Assembly (NCBI GenBank): GCA_904063045.1
Contig: CAJFCJ010000006.1
Coordinates: 2,656,946-2,720,945, forward strand
Direction: 5' to 3'
From: Dimorphilus gyrociliatus
Taxonomy: Eukaryota; Annelida; Polychaeta; Dinophilidae
Length of the DNA: 64,000 nucleotides
This document shows, piece after piece, positions 33,836-45,340 of the stretch. Position 1 is the first letter of the stretch; the number at the start of each line of letters is the position of its first letter. The translations under genes and the position numbers were made by a program. Below the pieces are notes generated by a model. It ran no database searches, had not been told where the DNA came from, and saw nothing but the letters and a program-made list of their open reading frames with translations.

Positions 33836-34857
33836 ATGGCGGACGATAAAAATGTGACTGAGACAAAATCGGAAAACACTGCTGAGAATAAGGAACCAAC
33901 ACTGCAGAAAGATGTTAAAAATGACGCAGATGATCTTGACAAACTACTAGATTCCGCCCTAGGCGATTTTGAAGAAACCGCTACAGAAGAAAAACCTAAA
34001 CAAGATGTCTCAGAAAATGACAAGCAGGATAAGCGACCTCTTGAACACTTCGATCCTAATGCATTCGCTTCATTTTTCGGGGGTGGAGATCAGAATGCTG
34101 ACTTCCAAGCTCAAATGCATGACGCCATGAATCAATTCTTAGGACCAGGTCAGTTAAAATGCGTAAAATCCAACCGGCTAATATCTTCAAATCAAACCGT
34201 CACACATTATGATCCCTGACGCTACTTTCTAAAAGTGTTCATAAATTTAGAAAGCTCACCTATAGGAAAAAACAAATGATTAATTATAATTATGTATATT
34301 TTGTAGATCACGCAAAAGAAATGTTTGCCGAGTTTGAAAAAATAGCAGAAAGTACTATGGGAAAAGAAGAAACCCCTGAAGGAATTCCTGAAGGCGACTT
34401 CAACGCAGCAATATCAGAAACCTTAAACAATTTAGAAGCCAATACCGCAGACCTTAAAAACTTGAACCTTTCCGAGGATGATGTTAAAGGATTATTGGGA
34501 AATTTTAACGATAGCGAAATGTTACAAAATATGATGAAAACATTATTATCTAAAGACCTATTGTATCCTTCTTTAACTGAATTAAGAGATAAATACCCAT
34601 CGTGGTTAGTAGAGAACGAATCAAAACTTTCCAAGGAGGATAAAGACAGATTTAAAAAGCAATCGGACATTGTAAAACAATTAGTTGAGATTTACGACGA
34701 AGAAAAAGAGTCAGATAGTGATGAAATGAAGAAGCAGAGATTCGAAAAATTAATGAATTTAATGCAAGATATGCAATCTTGTGGCCATCCTCCAAAAGAA
34801 ATAGTCGGAGATGTGGATCCTATTGACTTGAGCGCAAACCAGTGTTCAGTGATGTAA
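33836..34857 (+). CDS. PEX19: Peroxisomal membrane protein import receptor PEX19
   Basis: Two exons, 33836-34148 and 34307-34857, give 287 residues (human 299). PEX19 is a farnesylated cytosolic chaperone that binds newly made peroxisomal membrane proteins and docks on PEX3. The acidic, disordered N-terminus with the DDLDKLLDSALGDFEE helix is the PEX3-binding region. The C-terminal helical domain includes LLSKDLLYPSLTELRDKYP and GHPPKEIVGD. The protein ends with the CaaX box CSVM, where the terminal Met predicts farnesylation. The ATG at 33836 (GCGCAATGGCGG) is preferred over an upstream non-ATG extension. A short out-of-frame ATG at 33819 lies in the leader. Confidence 0.97.
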
Positions 34858-35050
34858 AGTTTCGATGAACATTCTTAAATTTAAGCAAAAATTTCTTTTT
34901 TTTTCTATTTTCATTATACCCAAAATGAGGCATGAAGAATTTATAAATAATTTTTAAGATTTTAGTCTCAAATTAAAAAGAATTAAAAATTAATTTAAAA
35001 AATGTCAACAAACAAAAAAAACAACTTCCTTGAATTATACAACTAGTCTT
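34858..35050. other. Short convergent 3' spacer
   Basis: Only 193 bases lie between the stop codons of two convergent genes, so their 3' UTRs are probably adjacent or overlapping. Confidence 0.6.
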
Positions 35051-36071
35051 CTAAACGAAATCTATATAATACAAGCTATTTATACTAGAAGCCGATTCAC
35101 TAGATGATATTTGTGAATGTTTAAAATCTCTAAATTCATAATCATCCCAAAAGAAACCATCGTTCGTTTGCGAGGTCCTTTCGCCGAAATTCTGACACCA
35201 TCGGTTTCTAACGGCTTTCCATAGGTTATACGAAAGTCTTAAGAATGCTAAGAAGCAAAGTCCGGTTGCAATTGATAGACATATTGTACTCTTAAGGGTC
35301 TTGTTTCCTAGATTAAAGTATAATATGACAATCATGATATTTTCTGCTAAAATAATAGAGTACATAAAGTTGTTCTGTGAGCATGTCCAGTAGTGAGAAC
35401 CCCATTGTACAAGGAATTTTCTAATCGACGTATCTTCCTCAGCGTTCCGTATACAAACGACTAGCAGAGCAACTAAACTATGTAGAAATAATAAAAGAAA
35501 TATCCAATAGTTAGTCAATTCGGAAAATAATCCTAAACTGATTATTCTAACTGTAAAATCGCAAAGATCCCACAGGACTCTTACAAGAGTCCAGGTATTT
35601 TCCAATTGATTTATAGTTGAAATGAGAATTAACAATATCGTAAAAGATATTAATCTGGCTACGTGATTGTCGTCTTTGAGAAAAAGATAAAAAACTACTA
35701 AAATACTTGGCCAGTTTAAAGCATTTAAATACAAGTAATTTATCTTATTAGGCTTCTTCTCAATTAAGTAGAGTATCCGATTTGAGAGCAAAATTGCAGC
35801 CAAAAGATGAACTCTTAATTTCTCTCTAGTTATCTGATTGATAATAAGTAAAATTTCTAGTAGAGTTTCAACTAAGAGAATCCAAGTGATGAACACTAAG
35901 AAGTATTCCATACGATTAAGGCTGTTCAAGTGTAGAAGAATGAGTACGTACACAACCTGTTCAGCTAAAAAGCTGCATATTTTTATAAAGCGAAGTACAT
36001 AATCTGCAAAACAACACACTCATACATATATTTCGAAGATAAACGCTCTTTTTACCTTTTTCTGAAGGCAT
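35051..36071 (-). CDS. Multi-pass membrane protein, XK-related (XKR)-like
   Basis: Two exons on the minus strand, 36071-36056 and 36003-35051, join in phase 1 to give 322 residues. The first exon encodes only MPSEK plus one base. About eight to nine hydrophobic helices span residues 15-275, followed by a polar tail with acidic and serine-rich stretches (DDYEFRDF, SSSESASS). The layout of the middle and late helices (W-x-L-x3-R-x-L-x-LGLF, then an AEN helix) recalls the XK/XKR family, some of whose members are caspase-activated phospholipid scramblases. The match is by pattern only and other orphan membrane families remain possible. The start lies 196 bases downstream of the AP-1 mu stop on the same strand, an unusually tight spacing. 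Confidence 0.5.
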
Positions 36072-36267
36072 TTTGCTGCAAATCATGAATTTCGCTCGTT
36101 CGCAAATACTAAATCGAACAGTTTTGAATAAGAACACGTACGTTCGACAGCATTGTAAATAAAGTCGGAGTGAAAAGATCTTAATACTTTTTAAGTGCGT
36201 TATATTTAGCAACTACCGAAAGAGGGGAAGAATGTAATGAAAAAAAAAAAAGCGTTCTTTTCAACAC

Positions 36268-38160
36268 CTAGCTCGTTCTTAGCTGGTAGTCGCCATTCTG
36301 AGTTATGTAACGAACCCAAGGTAGTGCTTGATAGCCAGACTTTTCGATAATCTTCAAATAACGAACCTGTTTTTAATTGGTATGTATTAGTCGACATGTT
36401 TACAATAGATCAATTCTTATAAAGCCTGAATACATATTTAATATACTGATTTTTTTTTCTTTCAATTCCAATTAAAATAAAAAGCAACCCTTCTTATTAT
36501 TACAAACTATTTATTCTATTACCTTAATGTTAGTTTTATTTCTTGATAGACATACATGTTTTAACGTGATAATTTGAAATCTATAGAATTTTTTAATCTT
36601 CAATATCTTTTAGTATTGTAACCGTTATACTACGGAATTACGGTAGAGAAAAGACGAAATCATATTAACGCAAAAAAGGGTAATGCTTTTTTTTTTTTCT
36701 TTAGTTACACATGTCGTAATTGAATATGAATAATAACCTGTATTCCGCTAACTGTAAAATACGGAATTTCAAATCGCACTTGAATGGGTGGTCTGCCTTC
36801 TGTATCCTCCCCTTGAACACTAGGTAAACCAAAATGGGCCCTTAGTAAATATTCTTTTCCACCCGGAAAACTCTTTATTGTCCATATCATAGCATTCTGA
36901 TCCGGTGTATATTTACAACTACCAACAGTTGACTTAAATTTTGGAGAATCAGCATCCGGTGGAACCGGAATTACAATTTCAACATTATTGGCCGTTGACC
37001 TCCTCTTGAACTGACTCTTGGCTTTGATCATGTATTCCACTCGAGAATGCGAATGACGTTCAATAACGCTCTCCACCCAAATAAGGGGTTTAACGTGTGT
37101 ATTCAATCTGTATGACATTAATTCGAATTCTCCATCGGGAGGTATAAAAGAAATTGTTCGATCGTTTTCGAAACGCGATAATCTAACACACTGATGAAAT
37201 TTGACATCTTCTAACTCAACGCTTTTAGACTTTCCTCTACCAGTTGACTCGAACAAAACTTTATCATTTAAACCCAATCTCAACTCTGGCATTCCGCTGA
37301 GATATACCCTCATTTTTATTGCACCTACTATCTCGGATCGGAGTACATTTCCTTGTGCCGAAACTAGAAGATTGACTGATTCAATAACATCAAGAAAAAC
37401 TTCGTTTTTCCGATATTTTACTCCCTCAGAACGCCAAGAAACGGCATTGGTTACTGCCATTGGAGGTTTAGGAGCAACATCCAACTTATGGCCCTCCTGT
37501 GTAATATACTCTTGAAGAATTTTTGAATCAGTTGTTTGGGGAAAACCAAAATCCATTAGTTCATCTAGAAGTTCATAAATAATGACGAAATTATCTCTAA
37601 TTGACTCTTCTTCCAACTCTTTAAAATATTCACAGAACACTTGAACTACCTGAAATTCATTTAATTCATCTATATTATAAAGTGATTTATGTACATTAAT
37701 TACAACAAATTTTGTTTTTCAACAATTATACAGATTTTAATCATATTTGATTTAGGTGGCTATCAATTATCTAATCTAAGAGATTTAATCATTCGATTAT
37801 TGGGAATTTATTAACAACAACAATTTAATAACGATAAAAGAATGTTTCTATGTTATTCCAATTGAAATGTTGTATATCCTATAACATATGTTAACATCTT
37901 ACCTTGTGAAGGAAAGCAAACACTAGAGCAACATTTGCATTCTTCCTTGTAATTGATACAAGATACAAGTTGTTGTATTTGATATAGATGTATGTATTGT
38001 AGCCGTGTTGAATGATGGGTGATTGAGAACCCTCTTCCTCTCTCTCCATTAACAGCGGCATAAACTTATCGATACAAGACATATCCATATCCCCACGATA
38101 ATTTCGGCAGACTAGAACTTTTCCCTTAACGTCCAGGATGTATAAAGCAGAGCAAGACAT
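36268..38160 (-). CDS. AP1M1: AP-1 clathrin adaptor complex subunit mu
   Basis: Three exons on the minus strand, 38160-37903, 37649-36738 and 36366-36268, give 422 residues (human AP1M1 423). AP-1 sorts cargo between the trans-Golgi network and endosomes, and mu binds YxxPhi and dileucine-linked signals. The N-terminal longin-like domain starts SALYILDVKGKVLVCRNYRGD. The mu homology domain begins after residue 160 with SWRSEGVKYRKNEVFLDVIE. The C-terminal phrase KIIEKSGYQALPWVRYITQ lies on a separate 99-base exon 370 bases downstream that is easy to miss. Conservation with vertebrate AP1M is very high throughout. The gene is divergent from the ADAM17-like gene. Confidence 0.98.
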
Positions 38161-38593
38161 GACTGAGGGATTCACCTTATTATCATTAATAAAAAAATGT
38201 ATCGTCAATTCAAAGCTTATTCGAGTCAATTTTTTTGTAATTAAATACAGAAAATACCTGTCTTCAAGTTATTTTACAAAAGTACGTATAAAATGATGTA
38301 GTTCTGTTCTATTTCACAAAAATTTGCTAGCAATTACAATCCGCCACATAAGACGGAACCGGAAATTAAAAATCGAAATAAGAAAAGATCGGTTTGTATT
38401 CCTTTATTTTCGGCGGGATTTTCAAATATCACCAATAATTATCTCTAAAACTGGGAAATCTATTTTCTCAATGTTGTATCGTTTTATCGATGATCAACCC
38501 TGGAGAAGAAATCGTTCATAAACTAATAGGCCTACAACATAAAATTTAAAAACTTTTCACTAATTTAAAAAAAGAAATTGTCTTGTTTCTAAC
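38161..38593. promoter_or_regulatory. Divergent upstream region, AP1M1 / ADAM17-like
   Basis: 433 bases between outward start codons; no coding signal. A GC-richer part at 38325-38430 could be promoter core. Confidence 0.45.
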
Positions 38594-41102
38594 ATGAATA
38601 AAATACTTGAACATATAGCTATAGTATATAACCTATTACTCGTACAAATCATACGGAGAATATTAAATATTGAAGATATTCAATTTTATAAAGTATTTAA
38701 AGATAATTTATTGACAAAAAACCAAGCTAATATTATCAAATTTAGTGTTGACCTCTTCTCAAATAAATTCGATATTTCAATAAAATCTAATTGTTCATCT
38801 ATAAATTCAAATTTGATCGGAAAAATAGGAAATAGAAAGATGAAAATGATATGTTACAGTGGCTACGTTGTCAATTCGACTGATATGGATAAGATAGGTT
38901 CATTAGTTTATGGTTCGTTGGTGAATAGGTCATTTTCCGGTTTAATTTATCTTAGAAACTATACTTTATTGTTGAAAAATTTTAACAATAAAGATTATTT
39001 ATCAAGCACAAAAAGTAGACGTTTCAAAAGGAATACAAAGAAGACTAAGAGAAGAGTTTGTACTGTTCATTTCTTCGCCGACCATCTTTTTTACAAGTTT
39101 CATAATTATGAATCCTCTAGAGTTCTAGCAGATATATTTTCTATGGTACACGATATTAATCATATTTATTCATTAACGGACTTTGATGAAGACGGTCAAG
39201 CTGATAGTATAGGCGTTTCTCTGGTTGGTGTGACGATTGTAACAGATCGCCAATCTAGAGAGGATAACTACGCTTTGAGCGGTAATTTAGAAATGGCCGA
39301 AGAATACTTAACAAGATTTAGCCTATATAATTTCTCTAACGTTTGCGCTGCAATAGCTTTAACCAATAGACCTTTTAAAGATCGTGTGGGTAATATTAGG
39401 ATAAAGTAGTATTAGTTTTTTGTTACTTTTAATACGCCATCTACTGTTTTAAGTTTAAACACACACTTATTTCTATATAGGAAACAGGGTAAATGGAGTA
39501 ACTTATAGAGTGGACCCTAATAATAAATATTTTAAGTTTTATGGAATTTGTGCTAAACCATTTCAATATTTGGGCCCAAGATATAAGAACGTCCTAGTTA
39601 CAACAGCAAAAAATACAAAATCCTTGAAGAGGATTGAAAGAACTGCCACAATAGCGCATGAATTGGGTCATATGTTTGGGGCTTATCATGACGATCCAAT
39701 GGACCCTCTTTGTTCGCCTGATACCGTAAACGGCTTTTATATTATGCATACCCATGCGATAAATGGCTATCTCTTTAATAACAATAAATTTTCTCCCTGT
39801 TCAAAGAGGAGAATGAGCAAAGTTTTGCAACTTCGTAGCGACTGCTTGAAAGAAGAGAAAACTGTTTGCGGTAAGATCTCTTCAACATTTCAAGTAGTTT
39901 ATCATAGATATTGTTTAATGAGGAAATTTTTTGCCAGGTAACGGAATTGTTGAAGAAGGAGAAGAGTGCGATTGTGGTACAGTCGACACATGCGACACTA
40001 TAGACAAATGTTGTACACCGTCAGACGTTCCACTCACTTCTTTAGATCGTCCTTGTTCAATAAGAAGTTCGGCTGGCTATTTATGCACGCCTTCTACAGG
40101 AACATGTTGTACTTTAAATTGCAAATATAAACCTAGAGGTGAGGTATGCGGATACTCCTCAGAGTGTAGAAAAACCCCAACTTGTACAGGGATTTCGAGA
40201 TTTTGTATGATAGGCGAAGCGTTGAAGGACGGAACGTTGTGCGCCAATGGCCATCAAAGTTGCAAACAAGGAGAATGCTCCCAAAGTCTATGCTTTGCGA
40301 AAGGACTAAGAGGTCAATAATTTATAACTTAACTTTCAGAAAGAATAAGAGTAAAGTATCATCACTAAAGATATACAGTAGATACAGTATATTATATTAT
40401 TATATATAGTTTGATATAACCCAAATACTGAAAAGAATGAATTGTTGATCTCTTTATCGTCTATTGGAAATATTAACAGATTGTGAATGTATTCATAATA
40501 AGTGTCTGACCTGCTGTATCACAGATGGCAGATGCAAGCCTATTATCCCCAAAGTTTACAAATTGGTAGGCAAGTCTTGCAACTATAGCTTTGGTTATTG
40601 CGATAAAAATCGTATATGCAAACGATTGAAAGTATCGTCAGATGTAATTGATGAGGAAATTGTAGGATCAAAAGTTATACTTATTATAGATAAAATAAAG
40701 AGAAATTGGATATACGTAGTCTCATCCTTCGTTTTAACAGTTCTAGTCATTTCGGCTGTCAATCATAATTATCTCTCGTCTAAAAATCGATTATCAACGA
40801 ATATCAGTGGTATAGAATTTGTAAAGAAGACTATATCTTGTAACAGTTTACAAGAAATGGAACAATTAGCTAAGGATGCCGTAAATGAGCTTGGGAGTAA
40901 ACTTATTAGCCTTAATACCGAATATAAGCGAATCTTGGTTATATTGGAATCTGAAAATATTTATAGGACAAGTGAAAAGGTTATCAAGAGGATCCATACA
41001 CTATTTCCTCTTATCTCAACGAAAAGGATTTCGGAGGATATAAAACGATTTTCTTCTGAAAGACTATTGATAGAATATTACCTGAGGGGTGATGCAGAGT
41101 GA
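38594..41102 (+). CDS. ADAM17-like: ADAM17-like membrane metalloprotease
   Basis: Four exons, 38594-39389, 39481-39870, 39938-40312 and 40480-41102, join in phase 1 to give 727 residues (human ADAM17 824). It is a membrane sheddase by family. Residues 1-150 are a divergent prodomain that ends in a basic RRFKR...KTKRR stretch, a likely furin site. The catalytic domain starts with TVHFFADHLFYKFH, similar to the ADAM17 VVADHRFYRY. The zinc site is HELGHMFGAYHD, with H325, E326, H329 and H335, and a Met-turn region follows (FSPCSKRRM). A cysteine-rich disintegrin domain begins NGIVEEGEECDCGT. A membrane-proximal cysteine domain (CLTCCITDGRC) precedes the single membrane helix at about 597-617. 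A cytoplasmic tail of about 110 residues has no obvious proline-rich SH3 sites. I do not see a PKxCG cysteine switch in the prodomain. The N-terminal signal peptide is weak. Confidence 0.85.
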
Positions 41103-42956
41103 CCATTTTACCTTCTCTTTTAAATTATTATAATATTAGCTAAAAAAAATTCGAATAATCCGATTTTGCATCACTCCTTTTTTTCTTCGTTTTCCTGAAG
41201 ATTGCCAATTTAAATTATTTACAATTCAGCCGGAAATAAACCAAATCTTATTCGACTCGAATACTATCCAGAACTATGATTATTCTAATATTCAATTTGA
41301 TCCTTGTACATTGCCTCAGTTTACAGAGAGATTGTTAATGAGAGATTCAAAATTTCATAAATATTAATATTGTTTTTTATTAGTAAGTAATAGTCTTAGT
41401 GTTCTATTTCAATTATTAAAGATAGTATTAAAAACTTTGTAATTAAAAAATGAACAACTATCCTATATTTTTCTTCTTTATCCTCTTAATTAGTCAAATA
41501 TTTATTTGTTTACTTTTTCTCTAATTACATTTTTATTGTATAGATTATTTATGAAGAATTATTGAATAATTTAATATTTTAATGTGTTTTTTCTTTATTT
41601 TTTTTTAATACGACTTTTAGAAAGTCTTTAATTTCTATAGTATTAATAATAATGATATTAATACTTTATAAATATCTATTAGCTAGATTGAAATGCCGGC
41701 TAAAGATTTAGCGCAACCTAGTGTCAAGAGTTACATATTTACGAAACAAGAAGATATGGTACCATCAGTATTTTCGTTTTTGATAGAGCGCACTTGAAAA
41801 GGAAATATTTATTATATATTACACTAGTGAGCATAGTTTATTATCTCTTTATCTCTCTCTCTCGTTTTTTCTTTTTGGTAATGTTATAGATAAATAACAT
41901 GAAATGATTTCCCAATTAGATGATGGAAAATAAACTATATTTACATATATATATATACTTATTTAATTCTTTAATAAAAATAGTAATTTTGCGAATACAA
42001 AGAACATTATATCTTTGTTTTCGTATCAAAATACTTAAAGAAATTATAAATTTAAACACGATGTTTTTTTTGTGAAAGGAGAATATTTAAGAAATACACC
42101 TTCTCCGATCATTATAGGATCTTAAAATAGTATTTTCCCATAGAAAAAACTGAGTATTATGTCATTGAAATAGATTTATTAGTTCGCAATTCTTTGAAGA
42201 TACTATTCGAGTTGATTATATTGAAGAAACCGAGGCAACACTTTAGTGCGATATCCTTTCCTTTTTCTTCTCTACGTCGGTATCTCGCTGTCTCAGTAAA
42301 TCCAATATTAAGGTTATCAGGATAAAAGGATAATTATAAAGAATTTTTTTTATTAAAGTAACTTATTTTAAACTTTGTGGTTATTATTAATATAGTAAAT
42401 ACTCTGGTTTTTTTTATAGAAAGACTTTATTAGAAGGACATATATACTGTATATGATCTTTTATATATTCTTTATACTAAAATATAGCACTTTGTCGGGT
42501 AATGAGTAGAGTAAGTTGTTCGATAAAAAAAATCTGGGGCGAGTGATGAGGGGGTGTAGAAATGGAAGTGAATATAGATATCAATACTCTTTCTCTATAT
42601 ATGGCACATATAAAGTCAAGAGTTAGGCGATGGACATTTTATAGTATAAAAATTGGAAATCAACTATTAGATTAGATATTCCAATCGGAAAAGATGAGAG
42701 AAAAGAACCAAATAAGCTCAATAGAACTTGTTACTTCCTATTAGATACTTACTTAAATTTTAATTAAAGCGATGATTGGCCAACCTAACATAACTCATAT
42801 TGGTCGATATATTTGCTTCTAGTCTTAAAACGTTACTGTTAATAAGAGTAAGAAGACTTTTGAATAAATAAAAAATACTCTTAATCCTAGCTTTATTAGA
42901 ACTTTTTCTCACAGGATACCTAAAGATATAATTTCGAGCGCCCTCTATTTATTACA
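41103..42956. other. AT-rich spacer, nothing recognised
   Basis: 1.85 kb of low-complexity, AT-rich DNA with no open frame above 60 codons, with short TA runs near 41945 and a (CT) tract near 41850. Confidence 0.55.
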
Positions 42957-43466
42957 ATGACTGGTGAGAAGTTTATACCAAAAATGTGCAGCGAAAAACA
43001 GACACGACATAGTAGACGTCGTAGATGCCATGAAACACCGAAAGACGTCGACTGCAAACCGTACGAAGACAAATTCATCGGCGGCACCCGTGATAATACC
43101 AAACTGAAACTGATGAGAAGTCTAAAACTTATACCTAAGGCTGAAGCCGAAGAGATGAAGAAAAGAAGGTCGAAACGTAGCACAGCTAATCCCCATTTTA
43201 GCTTTATCAGGGAGAGGTCATCTACTTTCTACTACACACTGAATTCAAGGTTGAAGAGCTTAGAGGAAGAGAAGAGTAGACTAAATGAAACTATCAGAAG
43301 GGATTATTTATGTTTGGAAATGAAAAAACAAAAGCGAGAAGAACTTAGAGAGGTTCTAAGAGACTTAGTCGAATCGAATGAAACAAAAAGAATTCAAATG
43401 GAAAAACTTATAAAGGTCAAGGACTTAAAGAATTTTTTATCTACCGAACTCTTTCCTAATCCATAA
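42957..43466 (+). CDS. Small basic coiled-coil protein, unknown
   Basis: A single exon of 169 codons beginning ATTACAATGACTGG. I do not recognise it. The N-terminal 75 residues are rich in Arg/Lys (TRHSRRRRCHE, KKRRSKRS), which could be a nuclear localisation signal or nucleic-acid binding segment. Residues about 90-155 form a strongly predicted coiled coil rich in Leu/Glu/Lys heptads, with EELREVLRDLVESNET near its end. There is no signal peptide or membrane helix. Base composition is richer in G+C than the flanking spacer, and codon-like periodicity supports it as a real gene. It stands alone between long spacers on either side. Confidence 0.55.
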   Translation: MTGEKFIPKMCSEKQTRHSRRRRCHETPKDVDCKPYEDKFIGGTRDNTKLKLMRSLKLIPKAEAEEMKKRRSKRSTANPHFSFIRERSSTFYYTLNSRLKSLEEEKSRLNETIRRDYLCLEMKKQKREELREVLRDLVESNETKRIQMEKLIKVKDLKNFLSTELFPNP

Positions 43467-44045
43467 TGGTGTTTTTTTTTTTAAAAAAATACCAAGTGCA
43501 AAATTAACTACATTAGCGCATTTTCTATTTGTTTGTGCTGGATTATTATTGAACTTAAAATAAAAAATCTATTCGAATTTATCTTTTCTTTTACAATTTA
43601 ATAAAAGAAGAATAAAGAAATGAATAAAACTAAGAAATAGATGGAAATTTTGATGACCTTTCAACAGCTATTGACGTCATTACTTATTGGTGATATTAAA
43701 TTTGGGGATTAAAGAATATTAAATAAAATGTATTCTATATAATTAAACTAAATAGAAAGTTAGAAGTCTTAGAAATGTCTTATTTATGTAAGTAAGATTA
43801 ATTAATTAAAAAAAAAACCAGATTCTAATTATATCCTATTAAGAATTGTCTCAATTGTTTTACTGGGCTTTTAAATCGTTTTTTCTCTCTTTTTAAGTCT
43901 TCCTCTCATTTCCCTTGTAGTTTAACAGAGATATTTTATAAATAATAGTTTGGTTTTGCTAGTTTATTTAAATTATAGGTTTCAGGAGCTTTTTTCTCTT
44001 TAAACAACATATAAAAATAGCTTTTACTCTATTAGACTAAGTTTC
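43467..44045. other. Spacer between the coiled-coil gene and MEAF6
   Basis: AT-rich 3' flank of two converging genes; no coding signal. Confidence 0.5.
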
Positions 44046-44978
44046 CTACGCATCTCTTTCAACTTTAAGATCCATACCAATTCTGTTAAAGAGAAAAATT
44101 ATAAAGATACAAAAAAAGCTTTATAGTATTGACTTACTTATGCCTTCCTTTATTTTTTCCCTTTTTTTGACTGCGAATTGGTCCACTTTGAGAGCCATGC
44201 TTATTTGAACTGGTATCTGAGAGCATTGAAGACAGGGAATTTCCTCCATTCTCATTGCCAATTTCTTATTGAAACAATATTAATAACAATAATAATAATA
44301 AAGACAAAATAATATATAAAGCGATTTTATGTAATTCTCAAAGTGATATTTTACCTCCTGAGTAGTCGACACCTGAACGACCATCACCACCTCCGGCGAC
44401 TAAAGATTATAAAAGATAACCAGGTAGTGTAAATTAATTATACTCACTTCTATCAAGTTGTTCCGCAATAGAACTTACAGCCTGAAGATATAAAAACGGC
44501 TAATTACACTCTGATTAAAGCTTAAAGAAAAAACATACAGCAGCAGAAGTGACAGAACTTTTCGAGAAGAGTCGATCAGCTTCCTTAAATTTCCTGTTTC
44601 TTTTATCTGCCTTACTATTAGTTGAATTTCGACTATGAAACGAGATAATATTTGTTAAAATTGTGATTGGCGTTGGCTCCTAAAATTTACCGGGCAACTT
44701 ACTTATTATTTGTTAGATAGCGATCCCATCCTCTGATAATGTTACCATATTGCTGAGTATCTTCTAAATAGCTTCCTTCAAATGCATAAATTTGCCGTTC
44801 TAGTGTTGCAAGAGAATCCTTAAAAAGAAATAGTGTACTATTATTTACAATTTTGAAAATAAACTTGAACATTGCATAATCATTAAAAAAATTAATTTCT
44901 TACGGCTATTTCGGCTCTCCGCTTTACAAGCTCGGTCAACTCTGCTCGTGTATCGACTATCTGTTGTGGCTTCGACAT
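44046..44978 (-). CDS. MEAF6: MYST/Esa1-associated factor 6 (MEAF6/EAF6)
   Basis: Seven short exons on the minus strand, 44978-44904, 44818-44703, 44632-44539, 44481-44448, 44399-44355, 44264-44138 and 44082-44046, give 175 residues (human 191). EAF6 is a shared subunit of the NuA4/TIP60 and MOZ/MORF/HBO1 histone acetyltransferase complexes in the nucleus. The diagnostic block is [20 protein letters not shown], then [10 protein letters not shown] and [21 protein letters not shown]. The middle is Gly/Ser-rich and poorly conserved. The exact last exon is uncertain: reading through the sixth exon gives CATAAGTAA and an immediate stop, whereas splicing at the overlapping donor adds the tail MDLKVERDA, which resembles the conserved EIDLKL ending. 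The largest exon is only 127 bases, so the gene is easily missed. Confidence 0.94.
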
Positions 44979-45340
44979 TATTTACAAATCAATTTGACGA
45001 GAAACAGTAAACCGAGATCAAAAACGTGAACAACCCATAAAAAATGGCGGCTAAACGATTAGCAGACGACCACTAAAATTAAAACTGCTCGCAAACCGCT
45101 AGAAAAGAGGGTAAATATAAAAATATTTATAAATTTAAAATATTCAATTATGAATACATTTTTAGGTAATTATGTACTTGAAAAAAGTTATGTAAATGTT
45201 CAGAGTTTGGACACTGTAGAATTGGAACAGAATTTCGTTTGGAGATGGCAGCCGCCATTTGTAAACAAATATAAACACCACTTGACTACGTTCAGTTTTT
45301 ATCTATAGTAAATTTTGAAAAGGTAACAACTGATTCCAAT
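44979..45340. promoter_or_regulatory. Divergent promoter region, MEAF6 / CFAP418
   Basis: 362 bases between outward start codons. GC-richer sequence lies near 45010-45110 and around 45240, and contains CCGCCATT-type words (GGCGGC on one strand and GCCGCCATTTG on the other), which resemble YY1 sites. Confidence 0.5.

Noticed and set aside
36206..36397. 63-codon minus-strand open frame as a separate gene
   Set aside because: The region holds the last AP-1 mu exon (36366-36268), read in another frame.
37201..37515. 104-codon plus-strand open frame
   Set aside because: Antisense shadow of the conserved AP-1 mu second exon.
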